From JAFGOG01 sp034429215 (GTDB lineage Bacteria > Chloroflexota > Anaerolineae > JAAYZQ01), in NCBI GenBank assembly GCA_034429215.1, contig DAOUGI010000127.1:62001-126000 (forward strand): DNA of 64,000 nucleotides, in the 5' to 3' direction. The notes under the pieces are model-generated. The model saw nothing but the letters and a program-made list of their open reading frames with translations, did no database searches and had not been told where the DNA came from. Positions 1 to 7,518 of this stretch are shown here, one piece after another. Each line of letters begins with the position of its first letter. The stretch's first letter is position 1. A program made the position numbers and the translations under genes.

Positions 1-950
1 CTGAACGCCGGATCCAGTTTTCGAGCGCCATCGCCACCAACCTGTATGGCAAAATCGGCTATACCAGCGCGCTGTTGAAAAGGCGGCTCGACGACCTGGG
101 GATAGACGACCACGGCATGGCCTTCCAGGTATTGGAAAAGGGCGAGTGCTTGGAAGCAGAGATCAAGGCCCATGACCGGATCTGGATCAAGAAGGGCATC
201 CCCCTCTTTTCCACCACCCGGCGCTGGCCCCGGCTACTGCCGGCACCGGATGGCCGCTGGACGCTGTCGGGCGCGTTGTTGATCATCAGCGACGTAACCG
301 AACAGCGACGCCAGGCAGAAGAGCTGCAGATCAAGGTAACGATGATCCGGGAGATCCATCACCGGGTCAAGAACAACTTGCAGACAATCGCCTCGCTGCT
401 GCGGATGCAGGCACGGAGGAGCGATTCCGACCAGGTCCGCCAGGCGTTAGAAGAGGGCGTCAGTCGCATTTTGAGCGTGGCAGTTATCCACGAGTTCCTG
501 GCTCACCAGGACGACCGGGTGATCAACATCCGTGAGGTGAGCCAGCGGATCATGGCCCAGTTTGACGAAGGGGCACTGGACCAGCAGAAAAAGATACGGC
601 TGAAACTGAGCGGGCCCAACGTCTGCCTGCCGACGCAGCAGGCCACAGCCTGCGCCCTTATCATTAACGAGCTGATCCAAAATGCCCTGGAACACGGCTA
701 TGGCTATAAACAGGTCGGTACGGTCAGCGTCAACCTGGAGGACGACGGCAGCAACGTCACCATCGGCGTCCACGACGACGGCGTAGGCCTGCCCGAAGCA
801 TTCGACCCGGCCCAGATAGATACCCTGGGCCTGCAGATCATCACTAGCCTGGCTCACAATGAGCTAAAAGGCACTTTCGAACTGACTGGACGGGACAACG
901 GCGTCTCAGCCACTGTTACATTTCCCAAACTGATCCAAGGAGGTCCATAA
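1..950 (+). CDS. Sensor histidine kinase, PdtaS-like, 5' end outside window
   Basis: The reading frame is open from base 3 and no start is needed inside the window, so the N-terminal part is missing. The visible fragment has a HisKA_2-type phosphoacceptor box (EIHHRVKNNLQT, His codons at 357-362) and a HATPase with N box (NELIQNALEHG) and G1 box (DDGVGLP). The region before the kinase looks like the end of a GAF/PAS input module. No membrane segment is visible, which fits a soluble PdtaS-type kinase. The stop codon overlaps the start of the ANTAR response regulator by one base (TAATG), and an AAGGAGG ribosome site lies in the last codons, so the two proteins are almost certainly coupled partners. 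By analogy with mycobacterial PdtaS it would phosphorylate the next protein; the signal is unknown. Confidence 0.9.
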   Translation, partial: ERRIQFSSAIATNLYGKIGYTSALLKRRLDDLGIDDHGMAFQVLEKGECLEAEIKAHDRIWIKKGIPLFSTTRRWPRLLPAPDGRWTLSGALLIISDVTEQRRQAEELQIKVTMIREIHHRVKNNLQTIASLLRMQARRSDSDQVRQALEEGVSRILSVAVIHEFLAHQDDRVINIREVSQRIMAQFDEGALDQQKKIRLKLSGPNVCLPTQQATACALIINELIQNALEHGYGYKQVGTVSVNLEDDGSNVTIGVHDDGVGLPEAFDPAQIDTLGLQIITSLAHNELKGTFELTGRDNGVSATVTFPKLIQGGP

Positions 951-1552
951 TGGCAGAGCGGACACGGATTATCATTGCCGATGATGAATCGATCATTCGC
1001 ATGGATTTGCGCGAGATGTTGAGCAACCTGGGTTATCTCGTCGTCGGCGAAGTAGGCGACGGGCGAAGCGCCGTCAATCTGGCACGTGAGCTGAAACCCG
1101 AGATCGTCGTCATGGATATCAAGTTCGAGGGCGACGAGTATGACGGCATCGACGCCGCCCAAGTGTTGACCGAGGAAAAGATCGCCCCGGTGCTCCTCTT
1201 GACGGCCTATAGCCAGCGCGAGCTGGTGGCACGGGCCAGAGAAGCAGGCGTCGTCGGCTACCTAGTCAAGCCATTCCGCGAATCTGACCTGGCGCCGGCC
1301 ATTGAGGTTGCGCTGGCCCGTTTCGAAGAGTTCAAGGCGATGGAGAAGCAGGTCGGCGGACTCCAGGATGCTCTAGAGACACGCAAGTTCGTGGATCGCG
1401 CCAAAGGCATCCTGATGGACACTCAGAACCTGAATGAGGCCGAGGCGTTCCGCAAGATCCAAAAGATGAGCATGAACACCCGCAAGACAATGAAAGAGGT
1501 GGCCGAAGCGATCATCCTGGCCTATCAAACCCAACAGCAGAGCCCAGTATAA
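950..1552 (+). CDS. pdtaR: Response regulator with RNA-binding ANTAR domain, PdtaR-like
   Basis: A 200-aa protein with an N-terminal receiver and a C-terminal ANTAR domain. The receiver has the acidic pair D11/D12, phospho-acceptor D56 in VVMDIKF, a Thr in LLLTAYS and the Lys in YLVKPF. Residues about 125-190 carry the ANTAR helices, with the typical phrase RAKGILMDTQNLNEAEAFR. ANTAR proteins bind paired stem-loops in mRNA and act as antiterminators, so the output of this system is RNA-based rather than DNA-based. The start ATG overlaps the kinase stop and has AAGGAGG six bases upstream. A strong hairpin terminator follows about 110 bases after the stop. The kinase-regulator pairing and domain order match the actinobacterial PdtaS/PdtaR pair. 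Confidence 0.93.
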   Translation: MAERTRIIIADDESIIRMDLREMLSNLGYLVVGEVGDGRSAVNLARELKPEIVVMDIKFEGDEYDGIDAAQVLTEEKIAPVLLLTAYSQRELVARAREAGVVGYLVKPFRESDLAPAIEVALARFEEFKAMEKQVGGLQDALETRKFVDRAKGILMDTQNLNEAEAFRKIQKMSMNTRKTMKEVAEAIILAYQTQQQSPV

Positions 1553-1660
1553 CGCAGGCACAAATCCTTAACCAAGGGGATCGGGGCCATCGCGCACCCG
1601 CCCATTTCAGCGGCAACGCCAGGCGTCAGGCCTGAGATGCCACACGAGCTGCCAAGAACA

Positions 1661-1692
1661 AGCCCTTGCCAAAAGGCAAGGGCTTTTATTTT
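1661..1692 (+). terminator. Rho-independent terminator after the PdtaS/PdtaR pair
   Basis: A perfect 10-bp stem (AGCCCTTGCC / GGCAAGGGCT) with a 4-base AAAA loop is followed by TTTATTTT. It ends the plus-strand pair and lies just before the convergent minus-strand genes. Confidence 0.9.
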
Positions 1693-1701
1693 GCGCATCC
1701 A

Positions 1702-2394
1702 TCAGCGTTTCATGTCAGGAAGGCCAGACACCAACTCCGCAGCCGGCCCATACAGGTGGGCATGCGACGCCCAGACGATTAGTTTACCCTCCAGGCGGCC
1801 CTCTCTCCACTCAACCTCGATCTCACTGATCGAGCAGTTGTGGGTCTCTGTGCGCAGGTAGCTCAGGTCAACGCCGGGGCACAGATCCGGCAAGGTCACC
1901 GTAAAAATGCCGCCGTGTCCAACGACGATAAAGCTCTGGCCGTCCTTGCCGGCGACGATCTGCTCGATCCCGGCCCGCATCCTGTTACAGAGCGTAATAT
2001 AGTTGTCCCCGTTGGGAAAAGCCCTCTCTACCTGGCCTTTGAACCAGCTCTCGATGATCCGGTTGTGGAGCGCCCAGGCCTCCAAGGTAGGTGGTTGAAG
2101 CTCTACGTCGCCGACATCGATCTCCCGCAAGTTTTCCATGACAACGGCCGGCAGGCCGAGCTGGTGGGCGATGATCTCGGCCGTCTCCCTGGCCCGTTTC
2201 AGCGGCGAGGAATAGACAGCGTGGATGTTGTAACCTGCTCGACCCGCTTTGCGCGCCGCAAGGAAATGTCCGGCAGTCTGCTCGGCCTGCAAGATGCCCT
2301 TGGGGGTGAGCGAGTAATCGACCCGCCGGCTGGACAGCTCTTTGGTCAGGTTGGCCAGGTTCTCGCCATGCCTTACCAGGAAAAGGTGGTTCAT
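1702..2394 (-). CDS. Histidine phosphatase family protein (phosphoglycerate mutase-like)
   Basis: A 230-aa protein that begins directly with the family signature LVRHGEN, the catalytic His being H9. The second His lies in VVGHGGI and an acidic residue in the ENLREIDVGD segment, so the active site is complete. The substrate cannot be read from sequence; the family includes phosphoglycerate mutases, cobalamin and sugar phosphatases. The ATG at 2394 was chosen because it places the RHG motif at the usual N-terminal position and overlaps the upstream acetyltransferase stop as ATGA. Longer upstream reading would only translate the neighbour in the wrong frame. It is the last gene of a minus-strand run that includes an acetyltransferase and an ABC-2 exporter. 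Confidence 0.88.
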   Translation of the reverse strand: MNHLFLVRHGENLANLTKELSSRRVDYSLTPKGILQAEQTAGHFLAARKAGRAGYNIHAVYSSPLKRARETAEIIAHQLGLPAVVMENLREIDVGDVELQPPTLEAWALHNRIIESWFKGQVERAFPNGDNYITLCNRMRAGIEQIVAGKDGQSFIVVGHGGIFTVTLPDLCPGVDLSYLRTETHNCSISEIEVEWREGRLEGKLIVWASHAHLYGPAAELVSGLPDMKR

Positions 2395-2984
2395 AGGTCC
2401 AAGTACCAAAGCAGCATCGCTTCGTGGGCTACCGGGGGACAGGCAGCGTAACCGTAGCGGTGGATGGCGCCCAGGGTACAGCCCTGGCTGGCGTAAAAAC
2501 GGCAGGCCGCGACGTTGACATTCTGAGTCTCGATCTTGAGCTGGGTACAGCCCTGCTGCCTGGCCCAGTTCGCCGCATGGGCCAACAAAGCGGCGCCGAT
2601 CCCACAGCCCCGCACGTCGGTGCAGACGCGGATGTCCCACAGCACCGCCAGGTCGTGGCGGTCTTCGAGCACATTCAAGCCTGGTGTGTCGATGGCCACC
2701 GCCGCTCCGCCCACCGCGCGCGGCCCATCATAGGCCAGGAAGATCCCCCACCGGCTGACGTCGAACTGCTTTGGCCAGGCAACGGGCGAATCGGACTCGT
2801 CGCCGCTGTCCTGGCCGTAATCTTTGACATAGGGCGGGTCGGCCTTCTCTTCGACGAGGGCCAAGCCCCCCAGGCCGCCGTCTGTGGCATCGACCCGCAG
2901 GATCGACTCGACCTTGAAAGAGATGGGGATGGCCGCATACACGGCGAGCAGGTCCAAGTCGATCTGCCTGATCTCTACTTGCAT
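2391..2984 (-). CDS. GNAT-family N-acetyltransferase
   Basis: A 197-aa protein with a GNAT core. The acetyl-CoA loop is visible as DVRGCGIGAALLAHA, preceded by the strand DLAVLWDIRV and followed by a helix and the strand QLKIETQNVNVAACRFY. The acetyl acceptor is not predictable. The ATG at 2984 is preceded by GGGAGGA eight bases upstream; a GTG further upstream would overlap the permease stop and has no better site. The gene ends with an ATGA overlap into the histidine phosphatase and follows the ABC-2 permease by about 20 bases, so the run looks like one operon. A role in modifying something exported by the neighbouring ABC system is possible but unsupported. Confidence 0.85.
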   Translation of the reverse strand: MQVEIRQIDLDLLAVYAAIPISFKVESILRVDATDGGLGGLALVEEKADPPYVKDYGQDSGDESDSPVAWPKQFDVSRWGIFLAYDGPRAVGGAAVAIDTPGLNVLEDRHDLAVLWDIRVCTDVRGCGIGAALLAHAANWARQQGCTQLKIETQNVNVAACRFYASQGCTLGAIHRYGYAACPPVAHEAMLLWYLDL

Positions 2985-3004
2985 GACAGATCCTCCCAAT
3001 TCCA

Positions 3005-4654
3005 CTAGGCGTCGCGCCGGCGAGCGATCGCGATTGCCAGGGCATGGCAGATCAAGGCGCCGCCGATCAACAACATCAAGGCCGCAGGCCGGCTCAGAGG
3101 CTGCGGAGCAGCCGCCGTGTCGATCATCCGGCCGCCGCCGGCCAGAACCCAGGCATTGGCCATGACCGAATAGCGGGCCAGGCTCTGCAGCAGGCCGGGC
3201 TCAGCCGTCAGTGTCGGGGCAATGAGCGCCAGCCAGTCGACCAACAGGAAACCAAGGCCGGCCAACGTCGCACCCAGCGAAGAGCCGCTCAAGGCGCCGC
3301 CTACCTGGACGACGCCGACGTAGGTACCGGCTGCCAAGGTCCCGGCCAGGATCGTCAGGACAGCGCTCCCAAAGGGATAGATGCCGGCCATGGCGGCACA
3401 GAGCAGCAAGATGAGAGCCATCAACCAGGCAAGCAGCAGGCCGACGGTCAGTGTCAGCGCCAGGCTCGAGGCGACAATGGCTTGCGGGTGGGTGACACCC
3501 CGCGCCAGATCGGCCCGGCGCGTACCAAGGGTCAGATCATTGCCAACGGCAAGAATAGAGATGACGGCTGCCAGTGGTCCCACCAGCAGCAAGCAGGCCC
3601 CCACGGCCAGAGGAGCATGCCCCCCACCCGTAGAGAGGCTAAGGAAAGCGGTGTCGTTCATAGCCTTGGCCATAGCCCACAGCGTTAACGGAAAGAGCAC
3701 CACTGTGCCTGCCCCGATCTTGACCAACGATGTGTGGGCCATGCCGAACAGGTGAGCATAGGCCCGGCGTGTGACAACCGGCCCTCGGCCGGTCCAAGCT
3801 GGCAGGTGTACTGGCCGAATCCCTTTGATCCGCTCACGCTCTGTGTGGCGAGGGCGGCGTTTCCGGGTGGCTACCACCTCAGTAAGCTCGCGGCGATAGA
3901 CGATCGAGATCGCCAGCCCCAGGCCCAGCAGGGTGCAGGCACCTAGCACGAGGGCCGAGTAGGCAATGCTGTGGGGCATGGACAGGATTTGCAGGTTGGC
4001 CGGGGTGGGCGCCCGCTGCGGGACTGCTGCGTAGGTCCAGTTGGCGCCATTGTACGACAGGCTCAAGCCATACAGCCGGGCAAGCAGGCCGTCCGGGCTC
4101 AGCACACGCCACACATCTGTCAGTTCTCCCAGCGTGAGTGCAAAACCCAGCACCATGCCGGCAAAAGATTCCAGTGCATACGCCAACGCGCCGACGACCA
4201 GGGGCAAGCCACCATTGCGGGCAAGAACCCCCAGCAGGACGATCAGGCTGACATAGGGCCACAGGACCAGCCAGGCCCGCGCCAAATCACCCCAGAGTAA
4301 TTCTGGACGGAGGCCGATCAACACGGCCAGGCCCTCGACCAGGATCAGCAGGGCGCCGCCGGCGAGCACCAGCACCACCCACTGGGCAGTCAGCAGTTGC
4401 CACCGGCCCAGGCCACGGCTGACGAGTCCGCGGAAGGTTCCCTCACTGAACTCCTGGCCCACGGTCACAGCCGTCAGGATGATGACCGCAACTGTGACCA
4501 GGCCCGGGCTCCACAGCCCTACCCGAGGGGTGTTGGGGGCAGGCGGGAAGGCCAGGCCACGTAGAAGAGTGGCCGCTACCAGCGCTGCCGCCAGCCACCA
4601 CACAAGCGGCCGGCGAAGCCCTTTGAGCAGCTCAGCGCGCAGCAGTCCCACCAT
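3005..4654 (-). CDS. ABC-2 type exporter permease, two fused membrane halves
   Basis: A 549-aa very hydrophobic protein, about twice the length of a simple ABC-2 permease. The first half (residues about 1-260) and the second half (about 300-549) each contain a set of about six predicted membrane helices, separated by a basic cytoplasmic linker near residues 265-290 (RKRRPRHTERERIKG). The two halves could build a complete channel in one chain. Its start overlaps the end of the ATPase gene by 23 bases, so the two are translationally coupled. It is likely an efflux permease of the drug or bacteriocin self-protection type; the substrate is unknown. Confidence 0.85.
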   Translation of the reverse strand: MVGLLRAELLKGLRRPLVWWLAAALVAATLLRGLAFPPAPNTPRVGLWSPGLVTVAVIILTAVTVGQEFSEGTFRGLVSRGLGRWQLLTAQWVVLVLAGGALLILVEGLAVLIGLRPELLWGDLARAWLVLWPYVSLIVLLGVLARNGGLPLVVGALAYALESFAGMVLGFALTLGELTDVWRVLSPDGLLARLYGLSLSYNGANWTYAAVPQRAPTPANLQILSMPHSIAYSALVLGACTLLGLGLAISIVYRRELTEVVATRKRRPRHTERERIKGIRPVHLPAWTGRGPVVTRRAYAHLFGMAHTSLVKIGAGTVVLFPLTLWAMAKAMNDTAFLSLSTGGGHAPLAVGACLLLVGPLAAVISILAVGNDLTLGTRRADLARGVTHPQAIVASSLALTLTVGLLLAWLMALILLLCAAMAGIYPFGSAVLTILAGTLAAGTYVGVVQVGGALSGSSLGATLAGLGFLLVDWLALIAPTLTAEPGLLQSLARYSVMANAWVLAGGGRMIDTAAAPQPLSRPAALMLLIGGALICHALAIAIARRRDA

Positions 4655-5372
4655 CGCCCTCGGTCAGCTCCACGAACATCGTTTCCAGGTCGCGCCCGGC
4701 GGCCACCTCGGCCAGTGGCCCGCGGGCCACCAACCGGCCGTGGTCGATGATCGCCACCTGATCGCAGACCAGCTCGACCTCGGCGAGCTGGTGGCTGGAG
4801 AGAAAGACTGTTTTGCCCGTCTCGTCAGCCAGGCGGCGGATCAGCGCGCGGGTGTCGCGCTGGCCAACCGGGTCCAGGCCGGTGGTGGGCTCGTCGAGGA
4901 TCAACAGGTCGGGGTCGTTGAGCAGAGCAGCCGCCAGCCCTAACCGCTGCTTCATGCCGGCCGAGTAGCTGCCAAAGCGGTCACTTGCCCGGTCGGCCAG
5001 ATCCACGGTCTGGAGGGCTGGATCAATGCGAGCAGCCGCCTCGCGCCCAAGCGCCTGGGCGACAACCCACAGGTTCTCCCGGCCGGTGAGGTAGGGATAG
5101 AAGGCAGGTTGGTCGAGCAGGACGCCGGTGCGGCGCAGGGCGGCGCGCAGGTCGCGGCTGATATCGTGGCCCAACAGCCAGGCCTGGCCGGCGGTAGGCC
5201 GCAGCAGCCCGACCAACATGCCAATGGTGGTGGTCTTGCCGGCGCCGTTGCGCCCCAAGAAGCCAAAGACAACACCGGCCGGCACGCACAGGTCCAGGTC
5301 GATTACGGCAGGATGCCGGCCATAGTGCTTGGTTAACCCTTGGGTTTCGATCGCGAAAGAACGTTCGGTCAT
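4632..5372 (-). CDS. ABC transporter ATP-binding protein (ABC-2 exporter type)
   Basis: A 246-aa ATPase with all nucleotide-binding motifs: Walker A GRNGAGKTT, signature YSAGMKQRLGLA, Walker B LLILDEPTTGLD and the H-loop SSHQLAEVE. This subfamily (CcmA/NatA/DrrA-like) energises ABC-2 exporters, and the next gene is its membrane partner. The ATG at 5372 has GGAGAG just upstream; the open frame extends further back but only into the end of the sensor kinase gene. The gene lies 13 bases downstream of a membrane histidine kinase, which suggests that kinase may control the exporter, as in BceRS-type or other detoxification modules, though no response regulator is present here. Confidence 0.92.
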   Translation of the reverse strand: MTERSFAIETQGLTKHYGRHPAVIDLDLCVPAGVVFGFLGRNGAGKTTTIGMLVGLLRPTAGQAWLLGHDISRDLRAALRRTGVLLDQPAFYPYLTGRENLWVVAQALGREAAARIDPALQTVDLADRASDRFGSYSAGMKQRLGLAAALLNDPDLLILDEPTTGLDPVGQRDTRALIRRLADETGKTVFLSSHQLAEVELVCDQVAIIDHGRLVARGPLAEVAAGRDLETMFVELTEGDGGTAAR

Positions 5373-5385
5373 AGGCTCTCCGCGG

Positions 5386-6714
5386 TTAGGCTTGTGGTCC
5401 AACCGGCAGCCATACGGCAAAGGTAGTGCCCTCCCCCTCGCGGCTATCCACCTCGATCGATCCTTCATGGTCCCGGATTATGCCCAGACTAACTGACAGG
5501 CCCAACCCGGTACCCTGACCCACCGGTCTGGTAGTGTAAAACGGCTCAAAAACGTGCGGCAGCACGTCGACGGGGATGCCCACGCCGGTATCGGCGACCC
5601 GAACCACAACGTGGCCGCCCTGCCGCCCGGTTGTCACCGCCAGCCGGCCCCCATGCGGCATGGCCTGGAGGGCATTGACGAACAGGTTGAACCACACCTG
5701 CTTCAGGCGGGTAGTATCGAGCAGGAGGAGAGGCAACCCTGGGTCATAATGCTCCTCGACGGCAACACCGTTGCTCTCCAGGTGAGAGCGGATGAGCGCC
5801 ATGGTCTCCCGCACTATCTGGTTGACGTCGGCCTGTTGGCGGTTCGGCTCAGCTTGCCGGGCGAAATCAAGCAGATTCAGCACTATCTCGCGGGCCCGGC
5901 GAGCCTCGGCGGCAATGATCGTCAGGTCCCTGCGCGCGGCATCGTCCAGGCAGTCTTTTTTCAGCACAAACTCGGCGAGGCCCAGTACGGGGGTCAGGGG
6001 GTTGTTCAGCTCATGGGCTACCCCCGCTGCCAGCTCGCCGACGGCTGCCATCCGGGCAGACTGGACGAGCTGAGCCTGAGTCCGGCGCAGCTCCTCCTCC
6101 GCACGCTTGCGCTCAGCAACCTCGGCCTGCAGCTCGACGGCATAGGCGCGCAGGCGGTTCACTGCATGCTCTAACTGGTTGGCAGACAACCGCTGCAAGG
6201 AGGCAATCCCAACCAAGGCGCCGACGACAGGGATGATCGGGGCCAGCCTTTCCAGCGGCGGGCCGGGATCGCGTGTCCAACTCATCGCCGCATAACCCAG
6301 GATGCTCACCCCCAACACCGACCAATGCACCCTGCTATTGCACAGCATGCCGGCCAGCAGGATGGCAATAGCATAAAAGATAACAAAGGTCGTGACCGGA
6401 CCGATACTATAGTTGCCCCACAGTCCCAGACCAAGAAACACGGCCACCGGCACGTACCGGGCTTGACGCCAGCACCCGTGGCGCACAAGCCACCAGGCAG
6501 CACCGATCGGCAGATCGATCAGGAGCATAGTGGTTACTGAGGAGAAATAGAACGCCTGAGCAAGCCAGCCAACGACGACGAGCACCGTACAAACAGCCAG
6601 CGCGAGGGCCATCATGGCAAAAGCCACGTTGGTCATATACTCGCGCCGGCCTTCAGTCGCGTCAACCGGGTAAGAGCCGACCAGGGCGTTCCACAGGCGA
6701 AGTAGAGTTTTCAT
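5386..6714 (-). CDS. Membrane sensor histidine kinase
   Basis: A protein of about 442 aa with four or five membrane helices in the first 150 residues and no obvious extracytoplasmic domain, then a coiled segment, a HisKA box (GVAHELNNPLTPVLG, His near residue 234) and a complete HATPase with DTGVGIP, FEPFYTT and GTGLGLS. This architecture senses a signal within or at the membrane. The ATG at 6714 was chosen; a TTG five codons earlier is also possible, and neither has a strong ribosome site. It lies between the GlnQ-type ATPase of the hybrid uptake system (47 bases upstream) and the ABC-2 exporter. No cognate response regulator is adjacent. Confidence 0.88.
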   Translation of the reverse strand: MKTLLRLWNALVGSYPVDATEGRREYMTNVAFAMMALALAVCTVLVVVGWLAQAFYFSSVTTMLLIDLPIGAAWWLVRHGCWRQARYVPVAVFLGLGLWGNYSIGPVTTFVIFYAIAILLAGMLCNSRVHWSVLGVSILGYAAMSWTRDPGPPLERLAPIIPVVGALVGIASLQRLSANQLEHAVNRLRAYAVELQAEVAERKRAEEELRRTQAQLVQSARMAAVGELAAGVAHELNNPLTPVLGLAEFVLKKDCLDDAARRDLTIIAAEARRAREIVLNLLDFARQAEPNRQQADVNQIVRETMALIRSHLESNGVAVEEHYDPGLPLLLLDTTRLKQVWFNLFVNALQAMPHGGRLAVTTGRQGGHVVVRVADTGVGIPVDVLPHVFEPFYTTRPVGQGTGLGLSVSLGIIRDHEGSIEVDSREGEGTTFAVWLPVGPQA

Positions 6715-6761
6715 AAGGATTATGGTCAAGCCCTATTATCGGGAAATCGGGAGGCAATGGT

Positions 6762-7514
6762 CTAGAGGATGTGCGCCAGGAACTGCCTGGTCCGCTCCTC
6801 TCGCGGGTTGGTAAACAGCTCGCCAGGCGGCCCCTGCTCGGCCCACACTCCATCGGCCATCAAGATTACCCGGTCGGCGACGTCGCGGGCAAAGTGCAGC
6901 TCGTGGGTGACGACGATCATCGTCATCCCTTCGTTGGCCAGCCGCTCCATGACCTCAACCACTTCACCGATCAGCTCCGGGTCGAGGGCCGAAGTGGGCT
7001 CATCAAAGAGCATGATCTTGGGCTCCATAGCCAAGGCACGGGCAATGGCCACGCGCTGCTGCTGCCCACCCGACAGACGGGAGGGAAATTCATCTCGCTT
7101 GTCCGACAGGCCGACCCACGACAAGAGCTCTTCAGCCTTGGCGGCGGCCTCTGCCTTGGAGAACCCTTTGACGGTCAGCGGCGCCTCAATGATGTTGCCC
7201 AGGGCGGTCATGTGCGGGAAGAGGTTGAACTGCTGAAAAACCATCCCCGCCTTCTTGCGCAGCTCTCGGATGTGGTTGCGCTGCTCGCGGCCCGGCTCTC
7301 TGGCATCGATCACAACGCCGTCAACCTCGATAGTTCCCGCCGAGGGCTGCTCCAGATAGTTAAGGCAGCGTAGAAAGGTGCTCTTGCCGCCGCCCGATGG
7401 GCCGATGATCACTACCACCTCGGCAGGCATCACATCCAGGTCAACCCCTTTGATGACATGCAGAGGGCCAAAGTATTTATGCAGGCCTTTTACCTTGATG
7501 ATTGGTTCGGCCAT
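6762..7514 (-). CDS. Amino-acid-type ABC transporter ATP-binding protein (GlnQ-like)
   Basis: A 250-aa ATPase of the polar amino acid uptake family. It has Walker A GPSGGGKST, the Q-loop segment GMVFQQFNLFPHMT that is characteristic of GlnQ/HisP proteins, signature LSGGQQQRVAIARAL, Walker B IMLFDEPTSALD and the switch His in VVTHELHFA. The start has AGGAGG upstream, and the gene begins four bases after the WD40-permease stop, so both are co-translated. It is the only ATPase in the locus. The DppB/DppC-type permeases upstream have no DppD/DppF-like ATPases nearby, so either this protein serves both permease types or their ATPases are elsewhere. Confidence 0.95.
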   Translation of the reverse strand: MAEPIIKVKGLHKYFGPLHVIKGVDLDVMPAEVVVIIGPSGGGKSTFLRCLNYLEQPSAGTIEVDGVVIDAREPGREQRNHIRELRKKAGMVFQQFNLFPHMTALGNIIEAPLTVKGFSKAEAAAKAEELLSWVGLSDKRDEFPSRLSGGQQQRVAIARALAMEPKIMLFDEPTSALDPELIGEVVEVMERLANEGMTMIVVTHELHFARDVADRVILMADGVWAEQGPPGELFTNPREERTRQFLAHIL

Positions 7515-7518
7515 CCAC

